64,000 nt of DNA from Rhodoligotrophos sp. CJ14 (lineage in GTDB: Bacteria; Pseudomonadota; Alphaproteobacteria; Rhizobiales; Im1): NCBI RefSeq assembly GCF_038811545.1, contig NZ_CP133319.1, forward strand, positions 124,001 through 188,000, read 5' to 3'. Each line of letters begins with the position of its first letter. Position 1 is the stretch's first letter. A model generated the notes under the pieces. The model did no database searches, was not told where the DNA came from, and worked only from the letters and a program-made list of their open reading frames with translations. The translations under genes were made by a program, and so were the position numbers. Positions 17,972 to 27,346 of the stretch are shown piece by piece.

Positions 17972-19558
17972 ATGACCGTTGATTCCGTAACGCAAGGTGC
18001 AGGCGTCAAAGCACAGAGCGAGAAAGAACGCGTCATCATCTTCGATACCACCTTGCGCGATGGCGAGCAGTCGCCGGGCGCGACCATGACCTTCGAGGAG
18101 AAGCTCGAGGTTGCCGATCTCCTCGACCAGATGGGCGTCGATGTGATCGAGGCCGGTTTCCCCATCGCGTCGGAGGGGGACTTCAGGGCGGTTTCCGAAA
18201 TTGCCCGCCAGGCCAAGCGCGCGGTGATCGCGGGGCTCGCCCGTGCCATTCCCGCCGATATCGCCCGCGCGGGTGAGGCGGTGCGCCATGCCAAGCGGCC
18301 GCGCATCCATACTTTCGTTTCGACCTCGCCGATCCATCTCGAGCACCAGATGCGCAAGAGCCAGGATGAGGTGCTCGAGATCGTGATCGCCACCGTGACC
18401 CAGGCGCGCAACCTGGTCGAGGATGTCGAGTGGTCGGGCATGGATGCGACCCGCACCCCGATCGATTTCCTCGCCCGCTGTGTGGAGGCCGCGATCAAGG
18501 CGGGCGCCACCACCATCAACCTGCCCGACACGGTCGGCTATACGACGCCGGAAGAATATTGCGCGATGTTCAAGACCTTGCGCGAGCGGGTGCCCAATGC
18601 GGACAAGGCGATTTTCTCCGTGCATTGCCACAATGATCTGGGCTTGGCGGTCGCCAATTCGCTGGCCGGCCTGCAGGGTGGCGCTCGTCAGATCGAATGC
18701 ACCATCAACGGCATTGGCGAGCGTGCTGGCAATGCGGCGCTGGAAGAGGTTGTGATGGCCATGCGGGTGCGCTCGGACATCCTGCCATACACCACCAATA
18801 TCGATGCCACTATGCTCACCCGTGTCTCGAAGCTGGTGGCGGCGGCAAGCTCCTTCCCGGTTCAGTACAACAAGGCGATCGTCGGCAAGAACGCCTTCGC
18901 CCATGAGAGCGGCATCCACCAGGACGGCATGCTCAAGAACACCTCGACCTACGAGATCATGCGGCCGGAGGATGTGGGCCTGAAGGCTTCGTCCCTGATC
19001 ATGGGCAAGCATTCGGGACGGCACGCCTTCAAGAAGAAGCTGGAGGAGCTGGGCTATCAGCTCTCCGACAACGCCTTCCAGGATGCGTTCGAGCGCTTCA
19101 AGGCCTTGGCGGACAAGAAGAAGCACGTCTATGACGAGGATATCGAGGCCTTGATCGATGATCAGGTCTCACGCTCCCAGGACTATATCCGCGTCGAGGC
19201 CCTGACCGTGATCGCTGGCACTGGCGGCCCTCAGAAGGCCACCGTCACCTTGAGCGTGGAAGGCAAGCACGTCACCAAGGAAGCAACCGGCGATGGTCCG
19301 GTGGATGCGACCTTCAACGCGATCAAGGAAGCAGTCCCGCACGACGCCAATCTACAGCTGTTCCAGGTCAAGGCGGTGACCGAAGGCACCGATGCCCAGG
19401 CCGATGTGAGCGTGCGCCTCGAAGACGACGGACGCTCCTTCACCGGTCGTGGCACCGATACCGACACCTTGGTCGCCGCCGCCCGTGCCTATGTCGGGGC
19501 TTTGAACAAGCTGCTGACGCGCCGCACGGCCAAGCCGCACGTCTTGGCGGCCAGCTGA
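17972..19558 (+). CDS. leuA: 2-isopropylmalate synthase
   Basis: LeuA (528 residues from this start) condenses acetyl-CoA with 2-oxoisovalerate, the first step of leucine synthesis. The HMGL-like TIM barrel starts with IIFDTTLRDGEQSPGA and contains the metal motif HCHNDLGLAVAN and the GERAGNAALEEV block. The C-terminal regulatory dimer domain (about residues 390-520) normally binds leucine for feedback inhibition. The ATG at 17972 is chosen because homologues begin shortly before the barrel; the upstream in-frame extension is Pro/Ala-rich and not protein-like. The preceding 488-base leader may carry an attenuator. Confidence 0.95.
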   Translation: MTVDSVTQGAGVKAQSEKERVIIFDTTLRDGEQSPGATMTFEEKLEVADLLDQMGVDVIEAGFPIASEGDFRAVSEIARQAKRAVIAGLARAIPADIARAGEAVRHAKRPRIHTFVSTSPIHLEHQMRKSQDEVLEIVIATVTQARNLVEDVEWSGMDATRTPIDFLARCVEAAIKAGATTINLPDTVGYTTPEEYCAMFKTLRERVPNADKAIFSVHCHNDLGLAVANSLAGLQGGARQIECTINGIGERAGNAALEEVVMAMRVRSDILPYTTNIDATMLTRVSKLVAAASSFPVQYNKAIVGKNAFAHESGIHQDGMLKNTSTYEIMRPEDVGLKASSLIMGKHSGRHAFKKKLEELGYQLSDNAFQDAFERFKALADKKKHVYDEDIEALIDDQVSRSQDYIRVEALTVIAGTGGPQKATVTLSVEGKHVTKEATGDGPVDATFNAIKEAVPHDANLQLFQVKAVTEGTDAQADVSVRLEDDGRSFTGRGTDTDTLVAAARAYVGALNKLLTRRTAKPHVLAAS

Positions 19559-19573
19559 TCCCCCGAATGATGT

Positions 19574-19599
19574 GGCCGGCGGTTTTGCGCCGTCCGGCC
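19574..19599 (+). terminator. Hairpin between leuA and alaS
   Basis: GGCCGGCGG (19574-19582) pairs with CCG-T-CCGGCC (19590-19599) with one bulged base. It lies 16 bases past the leuA stop. There is no strong T-run, so it may be a partial terminator. Confidence 0.4.
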
Positions 19600-19662
19600 C
19601 GTCACCATCTTTGATGTGATGACGCACCCGGCATGCTCCCGGGCGAATGACAGGACCATCCG

Positions 19663-22347
<2,685 letters not shown>

Positions 22348-22418
22348 GAGGCTGCCCTTTGCCATCATGCCCGGCTCGATGAGGGCATCCAGAGCAGATG
22401 GCGCCAGGTGTCTTTAAG

Positions 22419-22453
22419 CACCGGATCACCGGGTCAAGCCCGGTGATCCGGTG
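22419..22453. repeat. Perfect 15-bp palindrome, bidirectional terminator or REP-like element
   Basis: CACCGGATCACCGGG (22419-22433) and its exact complement (22439-22453) flank a five-base loop, TCAAG. It lies between the convergent ends of alaS and the antitoxin-GT51 gene, where it can terminate transcription both ways. The core GGGTCAAGCCC is typical of palindromes dispersed in alphaproteobacterial genomes. Confidence 0.7.
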
Positions 22454-22540
22454 AGCCTTTCCACAGATTAGGTACCGGATTTTGCGGTTGATCAAAAACG
22501 CTGTGATCGTGTTGAGTTGGGCGTGGAGTCTAACCTGCGC

Positions 22541-23677
22541 TCACAGCGGTTCTGATTGAGCAAATTGCGCCGCCGAGCTGGTGATGAGCCCATCATCGGC
22601 CATGCGCCGCAGCACCCAATCGCGCCGCTCTTTGGCGCGCTCGCGATTGGCCGCGATGTCGAGCCGATAATTATTGGGTGCCTTGGGCAGGGCTGCGAGA
22701 TAGGCGGCTTCTGCGATGCTCAGCTCTTCCGGCCCCTTGCCGAAATATTGCTGGGCAGCGGCGGCGATGCCATAGGCTGGACCGCCGAAATAAATGTGGT
22801 TGAGATAGAGTTCGAGAATGCGATCCTTGCTCAAGGTGCTTTCGATGCGCTGCGCAAGGATGATCTCCTTGATCTTGCGCTCGATCGACGGCGGCTCGCC
22901 GGAAAGCAGCAGGTTCTTGGCTAGCTGCTGTGTGATGGTGGCCGCGCCGGCCGGCTTGCGGCCGGAGCCATAGTCGATCAGATTCTGTGCCGCAGCCCTG
23001 AGGATCGCCGGCACGCTGTAACCCCCGTGCCCGTAATAGTCCTGATCCTCGGCCGCAAGGAACGCCTTGATCACATGTGGCGGTATTTGCGACAGCGGCA
23101 CATAGCGGCGATATTCGACCAGCCGGCCGTCGTCATCCCGCCGTGCCACGTCCGCAGAACCGTAGTGGGCAATCTCCGCTGCGCCAGGCAGCTCGCGGCC
23201 GAAGCTCCAGAACACCCCGCCGACAGCCGCAGCCCCGATCAGGACCAGGAGCCCCAAGACCTGAGCGCCGCGCATCACCATTCGCCGTGCAGTGCCTGAC
23301 ACCGCATAGGGTTGCGACAGGATCTCGCGCGGCAAGGACCAGCCTTGCGCGATCTTGCCGATCATCTCGGCCGACAGATGCCGTTTCCGGTTCAGCACTT
23401 CCGAGGCCCTGGACCGCGATCCGAGCAGCTCGGCGAGTTCCGCCTGGCTGCGCCCCTGTGCCCGCATCGCGAAGGTGAGGAAATCGATGGGATCAGGCGG
23501 CGCCAACGGATGGCTCTTGCGCTCATATTCCGCCACCAGAATGGCCAGCACTTCGAGGCGATCAGCTTCCGGGCTGCCTGCCTCGGCCGCAAGCAGGCGA
23601 TCGATTTCGGCAAGAGCCGAGCGGTAATCCTCCTCGGTTCGGATTGGCTTGACAGGATCGGAAGCAGCCTCAGTCAT
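22541..23677 (-). CDS. HigA-type antitoxin fused to a membrane-anchored GT51 peptidoglycan glycosyltransferase
   Basis: A 378-residue fusion. Residues 9-124 match a complete HigA antitoxin: PIRTEEDYRSALAEIDRLL, then DPIDFLTFAM and an HTH at about 66-98 with LLGSRSRASEVLNRKRHLS. A hydrophobic segment at about 137-158 follows. Residues 190-345 are a GT51 lipid II polymerase domain with all motifs: EDQDYYGHGG (210-219, catalytic Glu210), GAATITQQLAKN (244-255), RKIKEIILAQRIE (267-279, second Glu271) and ILELYLNHIYFGG with YFGKGPEELS. There is no transpeptidase domain. Predicted topology puts the DNA-binding antitoxin in the cytoplasm and the polymerase outside. The start overlaps the upstream HigB-family toxin gene by eight bases. 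The fusion is one uninterrupted frame. Confidence 0.9.
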   Translation of the reverse strand: MTEAASDPVKPIRTEEDYRSALAEIDRLLAAEAGSPEADRLEVLAILVAEYERKSHPLAPPDPIDFLTFAMRAQGRSQAELAELLGSRSRASEVLNRKRHLSAEMIGKIAQGWSLPREILSQPYAVSGTARRMVMRGAQVLGLLVLIGAAAVGGVFWSFGRELPGAAEIAHYGSADVARRDDDGRLVEYRRYVPLSQIPPHVIKAFLAAEDQDYYGHGGYSVPAILRAAAQNLIDYGSGRKPAGAATITQQLAKNLLLSGEPPSIERKIKEIILAQRIESTLSKDRILELYLNHIYFGGPAYGIAAAAQQYFGKGPEELSIAEAAYLAALPKAPNNYRLDIAANRERAKERRDWVLRRMADDGLITSSAAQFAQSEPL

Positions 23678-23960
23678 CGTCTTTTACCTGATTGAGCTCG
23701 GTCACCGACGTGATCCGCACGATCCCCAGCTCGAGATTGATCCCAACCATCACCCGGCAGCCTGCCTCGGGAAGATCGAGAAGCAAGCGACCATCTTCGT
23801 TGATCCGGGCGAGGGCACCGCATTCCTGTTCGATGCTGGCCCGATCCGTCCAGGCCGCCTGGCGCAGCAACCCGTTCAGCGCGCTAAGGCTCGCCAGGGC
23901 CTCGGGATGACGCTTGCCATAGTCGACCAGCACGGACGTGCCAACAACGATCATGAACAC
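23670..23960 (-). CDS. HigB-family (RelE-fold) toxin-like protein
   Basis: A 96-residue protein (94 if ATG 23954 is the start instead of GTG 23960) resembling the HigB_toxin family (PF09907), mRNA interferases encoded just before their HigA antitoxins. The family pattern is visible as YGKRHPEALASL, RQAAWTDRASIEQE, INEDGRLLLDL, GCRVMVGINL and IVRI. The usual C-terminal Thr-His-x-x-Tyr-Asp block is replaced by SVTELNQV, so catalytic activity is in doubt. Its stop lies inside the start of the antitoxin-GT51 gene, the normal toxin-first order. A palindromic operator sits between the predicted promoter boxes upstream. Confidence 0.82.
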   Translation of the reverse strand: MFMIVVGTSVLVDYGKRHPEALASLSALNGLLRQAAWTDRASIEQECGALARINEDGRLLLDLPEAGCRVMVGINLELGIVRITSVTELNQVKDDD

Positions 23961-23965
23961 TATCC

Positions 23966-23994
23966 ACTATGTTCCCAAAAACGGGAACATGCAA
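23966..23994 (-). promoter_or_regulatory. Promoter and palindromic operator of the toxin/antitoxin-GT51 operon
   Basis: A perfect inverted repeat, ATGTTCCC (23969-23976) and GGGAACAT (23983-23990) with a six-base spacer, lies nine bases before the GTG start. On the minus strand it sits between a -35-like TTGCAT (23994-23989) and a -10-like CATAGT (23971-23966) spaced 17 bases apart. Such placement is expected for autorepression by a HigA-type HTH. The -10 box is so close to GTG 23960 that the transcript could be nearly leaderless. Confidence 0.65.
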
Positions 23995-24096
23995 GAATAA
24001 AACACGGAGTAGCCCCAACCTCGCTCCTGGGGCTTATCCCTATCACCTCAATCGTCTCGGAGCCAATGAAGCGGAATACCGGTGGTTGGCGCCTTT

Positions 24097-24123
24097 GGAA
24101 CCGGTCCTGACCCCGTGTGTTCC
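24097..24123. promoter_or_regulatory. Symmetric EcfG-type stress promoter
   Basis: GGAAC (24097-24101), 17 bases, then GTTCC (24119-24123). Read rightward it is GGAAC-N17-GTT, 37 bases before ATG 24158. Read leftward the same bases give GGAAC-N17-GTT pointing at the toxin gene, about 139 bases away. The EcfG (general stress sigma) consensus is GGAAC-N16/17-cGTT. Confidence 0.55.
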
Positions 24124-24157
24124 CCGACCAAGACCAATCAACAGATGGAGCAATCCA

Positions 24158-24427
24158 ATGCCGAATGCCGGAAAGCATATGGGTGGCGGTGGCCGCGGCC
24201 AGATGGGCGCGCGCGGCGTGGGTCCGGGTCAGCCCGGCGATACGCTCGATGAAGCCGATCTCGCTGACGACATCATGGGCAAGAACAAGCTGCAAGGCAT
24301 GGACCAGCGGCGTTTTCCCAATCAGCGGCAAAGGCAGGCCGGCGAGCACGGCGAGCCTCATGACGTCATGGAAGGTCTAAAGAAGACCGAGAACCGCAGG
24401 AAGGATCAAGGTCCGGGAGCCGGATGA
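24158..24427 (+). CDS. Small hydrophilic Gly-rich protein, stress-type
   Basis: An 89-residue protein of no recognised family. It is highly charged and Gly-rich (HMGGGGRGQMGARGVGPGQ) with an acidic middle (LDEADLADDIMG) and a basic end; no membrane segment or signal. The ATG at 24158 follows a GGAG ribosome site by seven bases. It overlaps the next small gene by four bases (ATGA), and an EcfG-type promoter lies just upstream. Composition and promoter suggest a general-stress protein, possibly intrinsically disordered (inference). Confidence 0.65.
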   Translation: MPNAGKHMGGGGRGQMGARGVGPGQPGDTLDEADLADDIMGKNKLQGMDQRRFPNQRQRQAGEHGEPHDVMEGLKKTENRRKDQGPGAG

Positions 24428-24675
24428 TGGCTGGAAACAAGACACACGAGCAGCAGCTGCGCACTTTCGAGCGCAAGGATGATGTGCCCCGTCCTGGGGA
24501 TCCCGTTGCTGATGTGGACAGCAGCTCTCAGACGGCGCGCAACGCGAAAGCGCGCCAGAGCGAGATGCCGGTGAGCCGCGGCGGCATGAACCAGGAAAGC
24601 CGTACCCACAATAAGCACAACCATCAGACCCAGTCGGGACACTCACCGCAGGCGAGAACCACCGAACAGAGCTGA
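24424..24675 (+). CDS. Small hydrophilic protein, coupled to the preceding gene
   Basis: An 83-residue, strongly hydrophilic protein without recognisable domain. It is rich in Gln, His, Ser, Arg and Asn (THNKHNHQTQSGHSPQARTTEQS at its end) and has no hydrophobic segment, so disorder is likely. Its ATG overlaps the upstream stop (ATGA), implying translational coupling. A strong intrinsic terminator follows 35 bases after its stop, so these two small genes form a complete two-gene unit. Confidence 0.6.
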   Translation: MMAGNKTHEQQLRTFERKDDVPRPGDPVADVDSSSQTARNAKARQSEMPVSRGGMNQESRTHNKHNHQTQSGHSPQARTTEQS

Positions 24676-24709
24676 TCGCAAGCTTAAGTCTCTGGTTTGA
24701 ATGACTTTA

Positions 24710-24753
24710 GGAAAGGCCGCCGACCATAGTCGTGGGCGGCCTTTCCGCGTTTT
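24710..24753 (+). terminator. Rho-independent terminator
   Basis: GGAAAGGCCGCC (24710-24721) pairs perfectly with GGCGGCCTTTCC (24735-24746) and is followed by GCGTTTT. It ends the unit of the two small hydrophilic genes. Confidence 0.85.
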
Positions 24754-24888
24754 GGTCGCGCGCCGATGCGAGGGCGCGAGGGAGCTTCGCAATCGGAACG
24801 ATTGGCGAAGCGATTCATTGGCCCCACAGATGCCAACCGCACACGAAGAGGGATCTTAGCGGTTGGCGCAAATCTCAGGAGGATAGCT

Positions 24889-25317
24889 ATGAATATCGCG
24901 AGCGTAATGACACGCGACGTCAATGTCATATCCCCAGGCGCCCCTTTGAGCCAGGCCGCGCAGATGATGGATGAGCTCAATGTGGGCGTGCTTCCCGTCT
25001 GCGATGGAAGCCGGCTCGTCGGCATGATCACCGACCGCGATATCGCCGTGCGGGCGACTGCAGCCGGCCAGTCTCCAACCGATGCGCATGTTGCCGATGC
25101 CATGACGCAAGAGGTGATCTGGTGCTTCGAGGATGACGATGTCGACGAGGTACTCGACCGAATGGCGGATGTGCAGATCAGGCGGGTGCCGGTTCTCGAT
25201 CATGACAAGCACCTCGTTGGTATCGTCTCGCTGGGCGATCTCGCAACCAAGGGCGATGGCGCGGATATCGAGGAGACCTTGGAGGAGATTTCGACGCCCT
25301 CGCAACCGGATCGATAG
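24889..25317 (+). CDS. Two-CBS-domain protein
   Basis: A 142-residue stand-alone CBS pair: first domain from MNIASVMTRDVNVISPGAPLSQAAQMM to ITDRDIAVRATA, second from VADAMTQEVIWCFEDDDVDEVLDRM to GIVSLGDLA. CBS pairs bind adenine nucleotides and regulate partner proteins. The ATG at 24889 is chosen for its perfect AGGAGGATAGCT ribosome site; an upstream in-frame extension has no such site. It is followed after nine bases by the DUF2267 gene. Proteins of this type are commonly stress-induced in alphaproteobacteria. Confidence 0.92.
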   Translation: MNIASVMTRDVNVISPGAPLSQAAQMMDELNVGVLPVCDGSRLVGMITDRDIAVRATAAGQSPTDAHVADAMTQEVIWCFEDDDVDEVLDRMADVQIRRVPVLDHDKHLVGIVSLGDLATKGDGADIEETLEEISTPSQPDR

Positions 25318-25326
25318 GAGGTTTCC

Positions 25327-25830
25327 ATGAGCTCAACTGGTCTTGAGATCTTTGACCGGAGCCTTCACATCACGCACACTTGGCTGTCTGGGATCGGCGA
25401 GCAGATCGGGCCCGACAAACAGCGCTGTTACCATGCGCTGCGGGCGGTTCTGCAGACCCTCCGTGACAGGCTGACCACCGATCAGGCCGCCCATTTGGGC
25501 GCACAGCTGCCTCTCATCGTGCGTGGGATCTATTACGAGGGCTATCGGCCCTCGACCCAGCCCGTGACCATGCGCTCAGCAGATGAGTTCATCGCGCGGG
25601 TCGAGCAGAGAATTGGCGATTTGCCCCCGATGAATCCGCTCGATGCGACAAGGGCCGTCTTCCACGTGCTGGAGCGGCATATTTCGCCCGGTGAAATGGA
25701 GGAGGTGAAGCAAGCTCTGCCCGAGGAGATCAGGCGGCTGTTCGGCGAGGCCGACATCGGCAATGCTGGTTTCGCGACCGGTCAGGGTCGTGACGCAAAC
25801 CTCGGAACGAGGCCGCAGACCGGTCACTGA
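25327..25830 (+). CDS. DUF2267 family protein
   Basis: A 167-residue DUF2267 protein: FDRSLHITHTWLSGIGEQIG near the N-terminus, then YHALRAVLQTLRDRLTTDQAAHLGAQLP, RGIYYEGYRP and the C-terminal ISPGEMEEVKQALPEEIRRLF. It is all-helical and cytoplasmic; molecular function is unknown, but family genes are repeatedly found with CBS and other stress genes. An AGGAGGTTTCC ribosome site precedes ATG 25327, nine bases after the CBS gene, so the two are almost certainly cotranscribed. Confidence 0.9.
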   Translation: MSSTGLEIFDRSLHITHTWLSGIGEQIGPDKQRCYHALRAVLQTLRDRLTTDQAAHLGAQLPLIVRGIYYEGYRPSTQPVTMRSADEFIARVEQRIGDLPPMNPLDATRAVFHVLERHISPGEMEEVKQALPEEIRRLFGEADIGNAGFATGQGRDANLGTRPQTGH

Positions 25831-25868
25831 TGATGTTGGCTTGGAACGGGCCGCTACGCGTGGCCATC

Positions 25869-25901
25869 GAGCGGCGTGAGGTGAGTATCCTCGCACCGCT
25901 C
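25869..25901. terminator. Hairpin between convergent genes
   Basis: GAGCGGCGTGAGG (25869-25881) pairs with CCTCGCACCGCTC (25889-25901) with one mismatch, one G-U pair and a seven-base loop. It lies between the ends of the DUF2267 gene and the minus-strand gene at 25915, and could end transcription from both. Confidence 0.6.
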
Positions 25902-25914
25902 GTTGTGTCCGCTG

Positions 25915-26187
25915 CTATTTCCGCTCAGCATCGCGGCGCACGAGCTTGTTGAAACGGCTGTCCCCCTGGTCCTGATAGAGCAGGGCAAGCTTGTTGTCCT
26001 CGAACTTCTCGAAGAACTCGTCCCACGAGATCTCCTCGAGCTGCTCGTCTCGTTCGCCGAAATCGAGGCGCAGAATGCCGGGATCCTCCTTGCCGCCGGT
26101 CCGCTTCACATGGGCAGGGCGACCGCCATGCTTCTCCGCCCATTGGCGGATTTCGTCATGATTGGTTGTGGTCTTGGCCTGTGCCAT
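25915..26187 (-). CDS. Conserved small acidic protein of unknown function
   Basis: A 90-residue protein resembling a widespread uncharacterised family: TNHDEIRQWAEKHGGRPAHVKRTGG near the start, GILRLDFGERDEQLEEISWDEFFEKFEDNKLALLYQ in the middle and FNKLVRRD at the end. Some relatives carry unreliable database names; no activity is established. A GGAG ribosome site precedes ATG 26187. It is monocistronic, between a convergent terminator and the 3' end of the glycan operon. Confidence 0.82.
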   Translation of the reverse strand: MAQAKTTTNHDEIRQWAEKHGGRPAHVKRTGGKEDPGILRLDFGERDEQLEEISWDEFFEKFEDNKLALLYQDQGDSRFNKLVRRDAERK

Positions 26188-26266
26188 TGCAGTGCTCCTT
26201 CATGCCAGTGCAGGGGGAATGAACGCGGATCCCGCCGGGTTCCCCGAGCTGGCGACATGAGCCAAG

Positions 26267-27301
26267 TCAGAGAGCCGAGCGCGCGAAATGCGCCTTGGTG
26301 ACGATCGCGTCCGGCTTGCGGGGCGTCACTCTGCGATCGGCCACCGACGCGAACCATGCGATGGTCTTGAGAAGACCTTCCCCTAGGGGAACCTGAGGCT
26401 GCCAGTTCAGAATCTTCTGGGCGCGCCGGATATCGGGTTTGCGCCGTTGAGGGTCATCGACGGGCAGGGGTTTATAGACGACCTTCGAATTGGTCGGCAC
26501 CAGCATCAGCACGAGCTCGGCCAGCTCGTTGACCGTGAATTCTTGCGGATTGCCGAGATTGATCGGCAGGCCGCGATTGGGCGTCATGTTCATCATCGCG
26601 ACCAGGCCGCACACCATGTCGGAGACATAGCAGAAGGATCGGGTCTGATTGCCGCTGCCATAGATGGTCAGGGGCTTGCCCTCGATGGCTTGCGTCACCA
26701 GGTTGGAGATGATGCGGCCGTCATCGGGGCGCATCCGCGGCCCGTAGGTGTTGAAGATGCGGGTGACCCGGGCATCGACCCGCCCGGCGCGCAGAAAGTC
26801 GAAGCACAGCGCTTCTGCCGCGCGCTTTCCCTCATCATAGCAGGCGCGGGGGCCCGTGCAGTTCACATGACCCCAATAGGTCTCGCTCTGTGGATGCTGT
26901 TCGGGATCACCATAGACCTCGCTAGTGGATGCCTGCAGAAACCGGGCTCCATGCTGCTCGGCCAGCAACAACAGGTTCCGCGTCCCCACCACATTGCTCA
27001 TCATGGTATGGACGGGATCGGCTTGATAATGGACAGGCGATGCGGCGCAGGCGAGATTGTAGATCGCGTCGATCGGCTCGTCGATTTCAAGCGCTTCGCA
27101 GATGTCCTGCTCGATCAGTTGGAAATTCTCAGCGCCGCGCCAACGCTCGATATTCTTCCGCGATCCTGTAAGAAAATTGTCTATGCAGATTACTTTGTGT
27201 CCTTGGTTGATGTGGTATTCACACAGATGTGAGCCAATAAAACCTGCTCCGCCTGTAACAACAATTGTTTTTATGGTATTATTTTTTGTATTGATGCTCA
27301 T
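26267..27301 (-). CDS. UDP-glucuronate decarboxylase (UDP-xylose synthase)-type SDR
   Basis: A 344-residue extended SDR. Rossmann motif GGAGFIGSHLCEYHINQGHKV, then ASTSEVYGDPEQHPQSETYWGHVN and the catalytic YDEGKRAAE (YxxxK), followed by GRIISNLVTQAIEGKPLTIYGSGNQTRSFCYVSDM. These are the hallmarks of UDP-xylose synthases, which oxidise, decarboxylate and re-reduce UDP-glucuronate. ATG 27301 follows an AAGGG ribosome site. The first 130 coding bases are markedly AT-rich compared with the rest. It is the last gene of the minus-strand glycan operon but has its own EcfG-type promoter in the end of the preceding gene. Confidence 0.9.
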   Translation of the reverse strand: MSINTKNNTIKTIVVTGGAGFIGSHLCEYHINQGHKVICIDNFLTGSRKNIERWRGAENFQLIEQDICEALEIDEPIDAIYNLACAASPVHYQADPVHTMMSNVVGTRNLLLLAEQHGARFLQASTSEVYGDPEQHPQSETYWGHVNCTGPRACYDEGKRAAEALCFDFLRAGRVDARVTRIFNTYGPRMRPDDGRIISNLVTQAIEGKPLTIYGSGNQTRSFCYVSDMVCGLVAMMNMTPNRGLPINLGNPQEFTVNELAELVLMLVPTNSKVVYKPLPVDDPQRRKPDIRRAQKILNWQPQVPLGEGLLKTIAWFASVADRRVTPRKPDAIVTKAHFARSAL

Positions 27302-27346
27302 GTTGCTAGCCCTTTCGTCAAGCAAAATGGCCGTTACATAGAGCGG

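Noticed and set aside
24789-24820. GGAAC upstream of the CBS gene as a further EcfG promoter
   Set aside because: GGAAC is present but no GTT occurs at 16-18 bases; the downstream bases read GATTCATT. It is not counted among the EcfG sites.
26190-26260. GGAAC...GTT on the minus strand before the gene at 26187
   Set aside because: The spacing is only 14 bases, outside the EcfG range.
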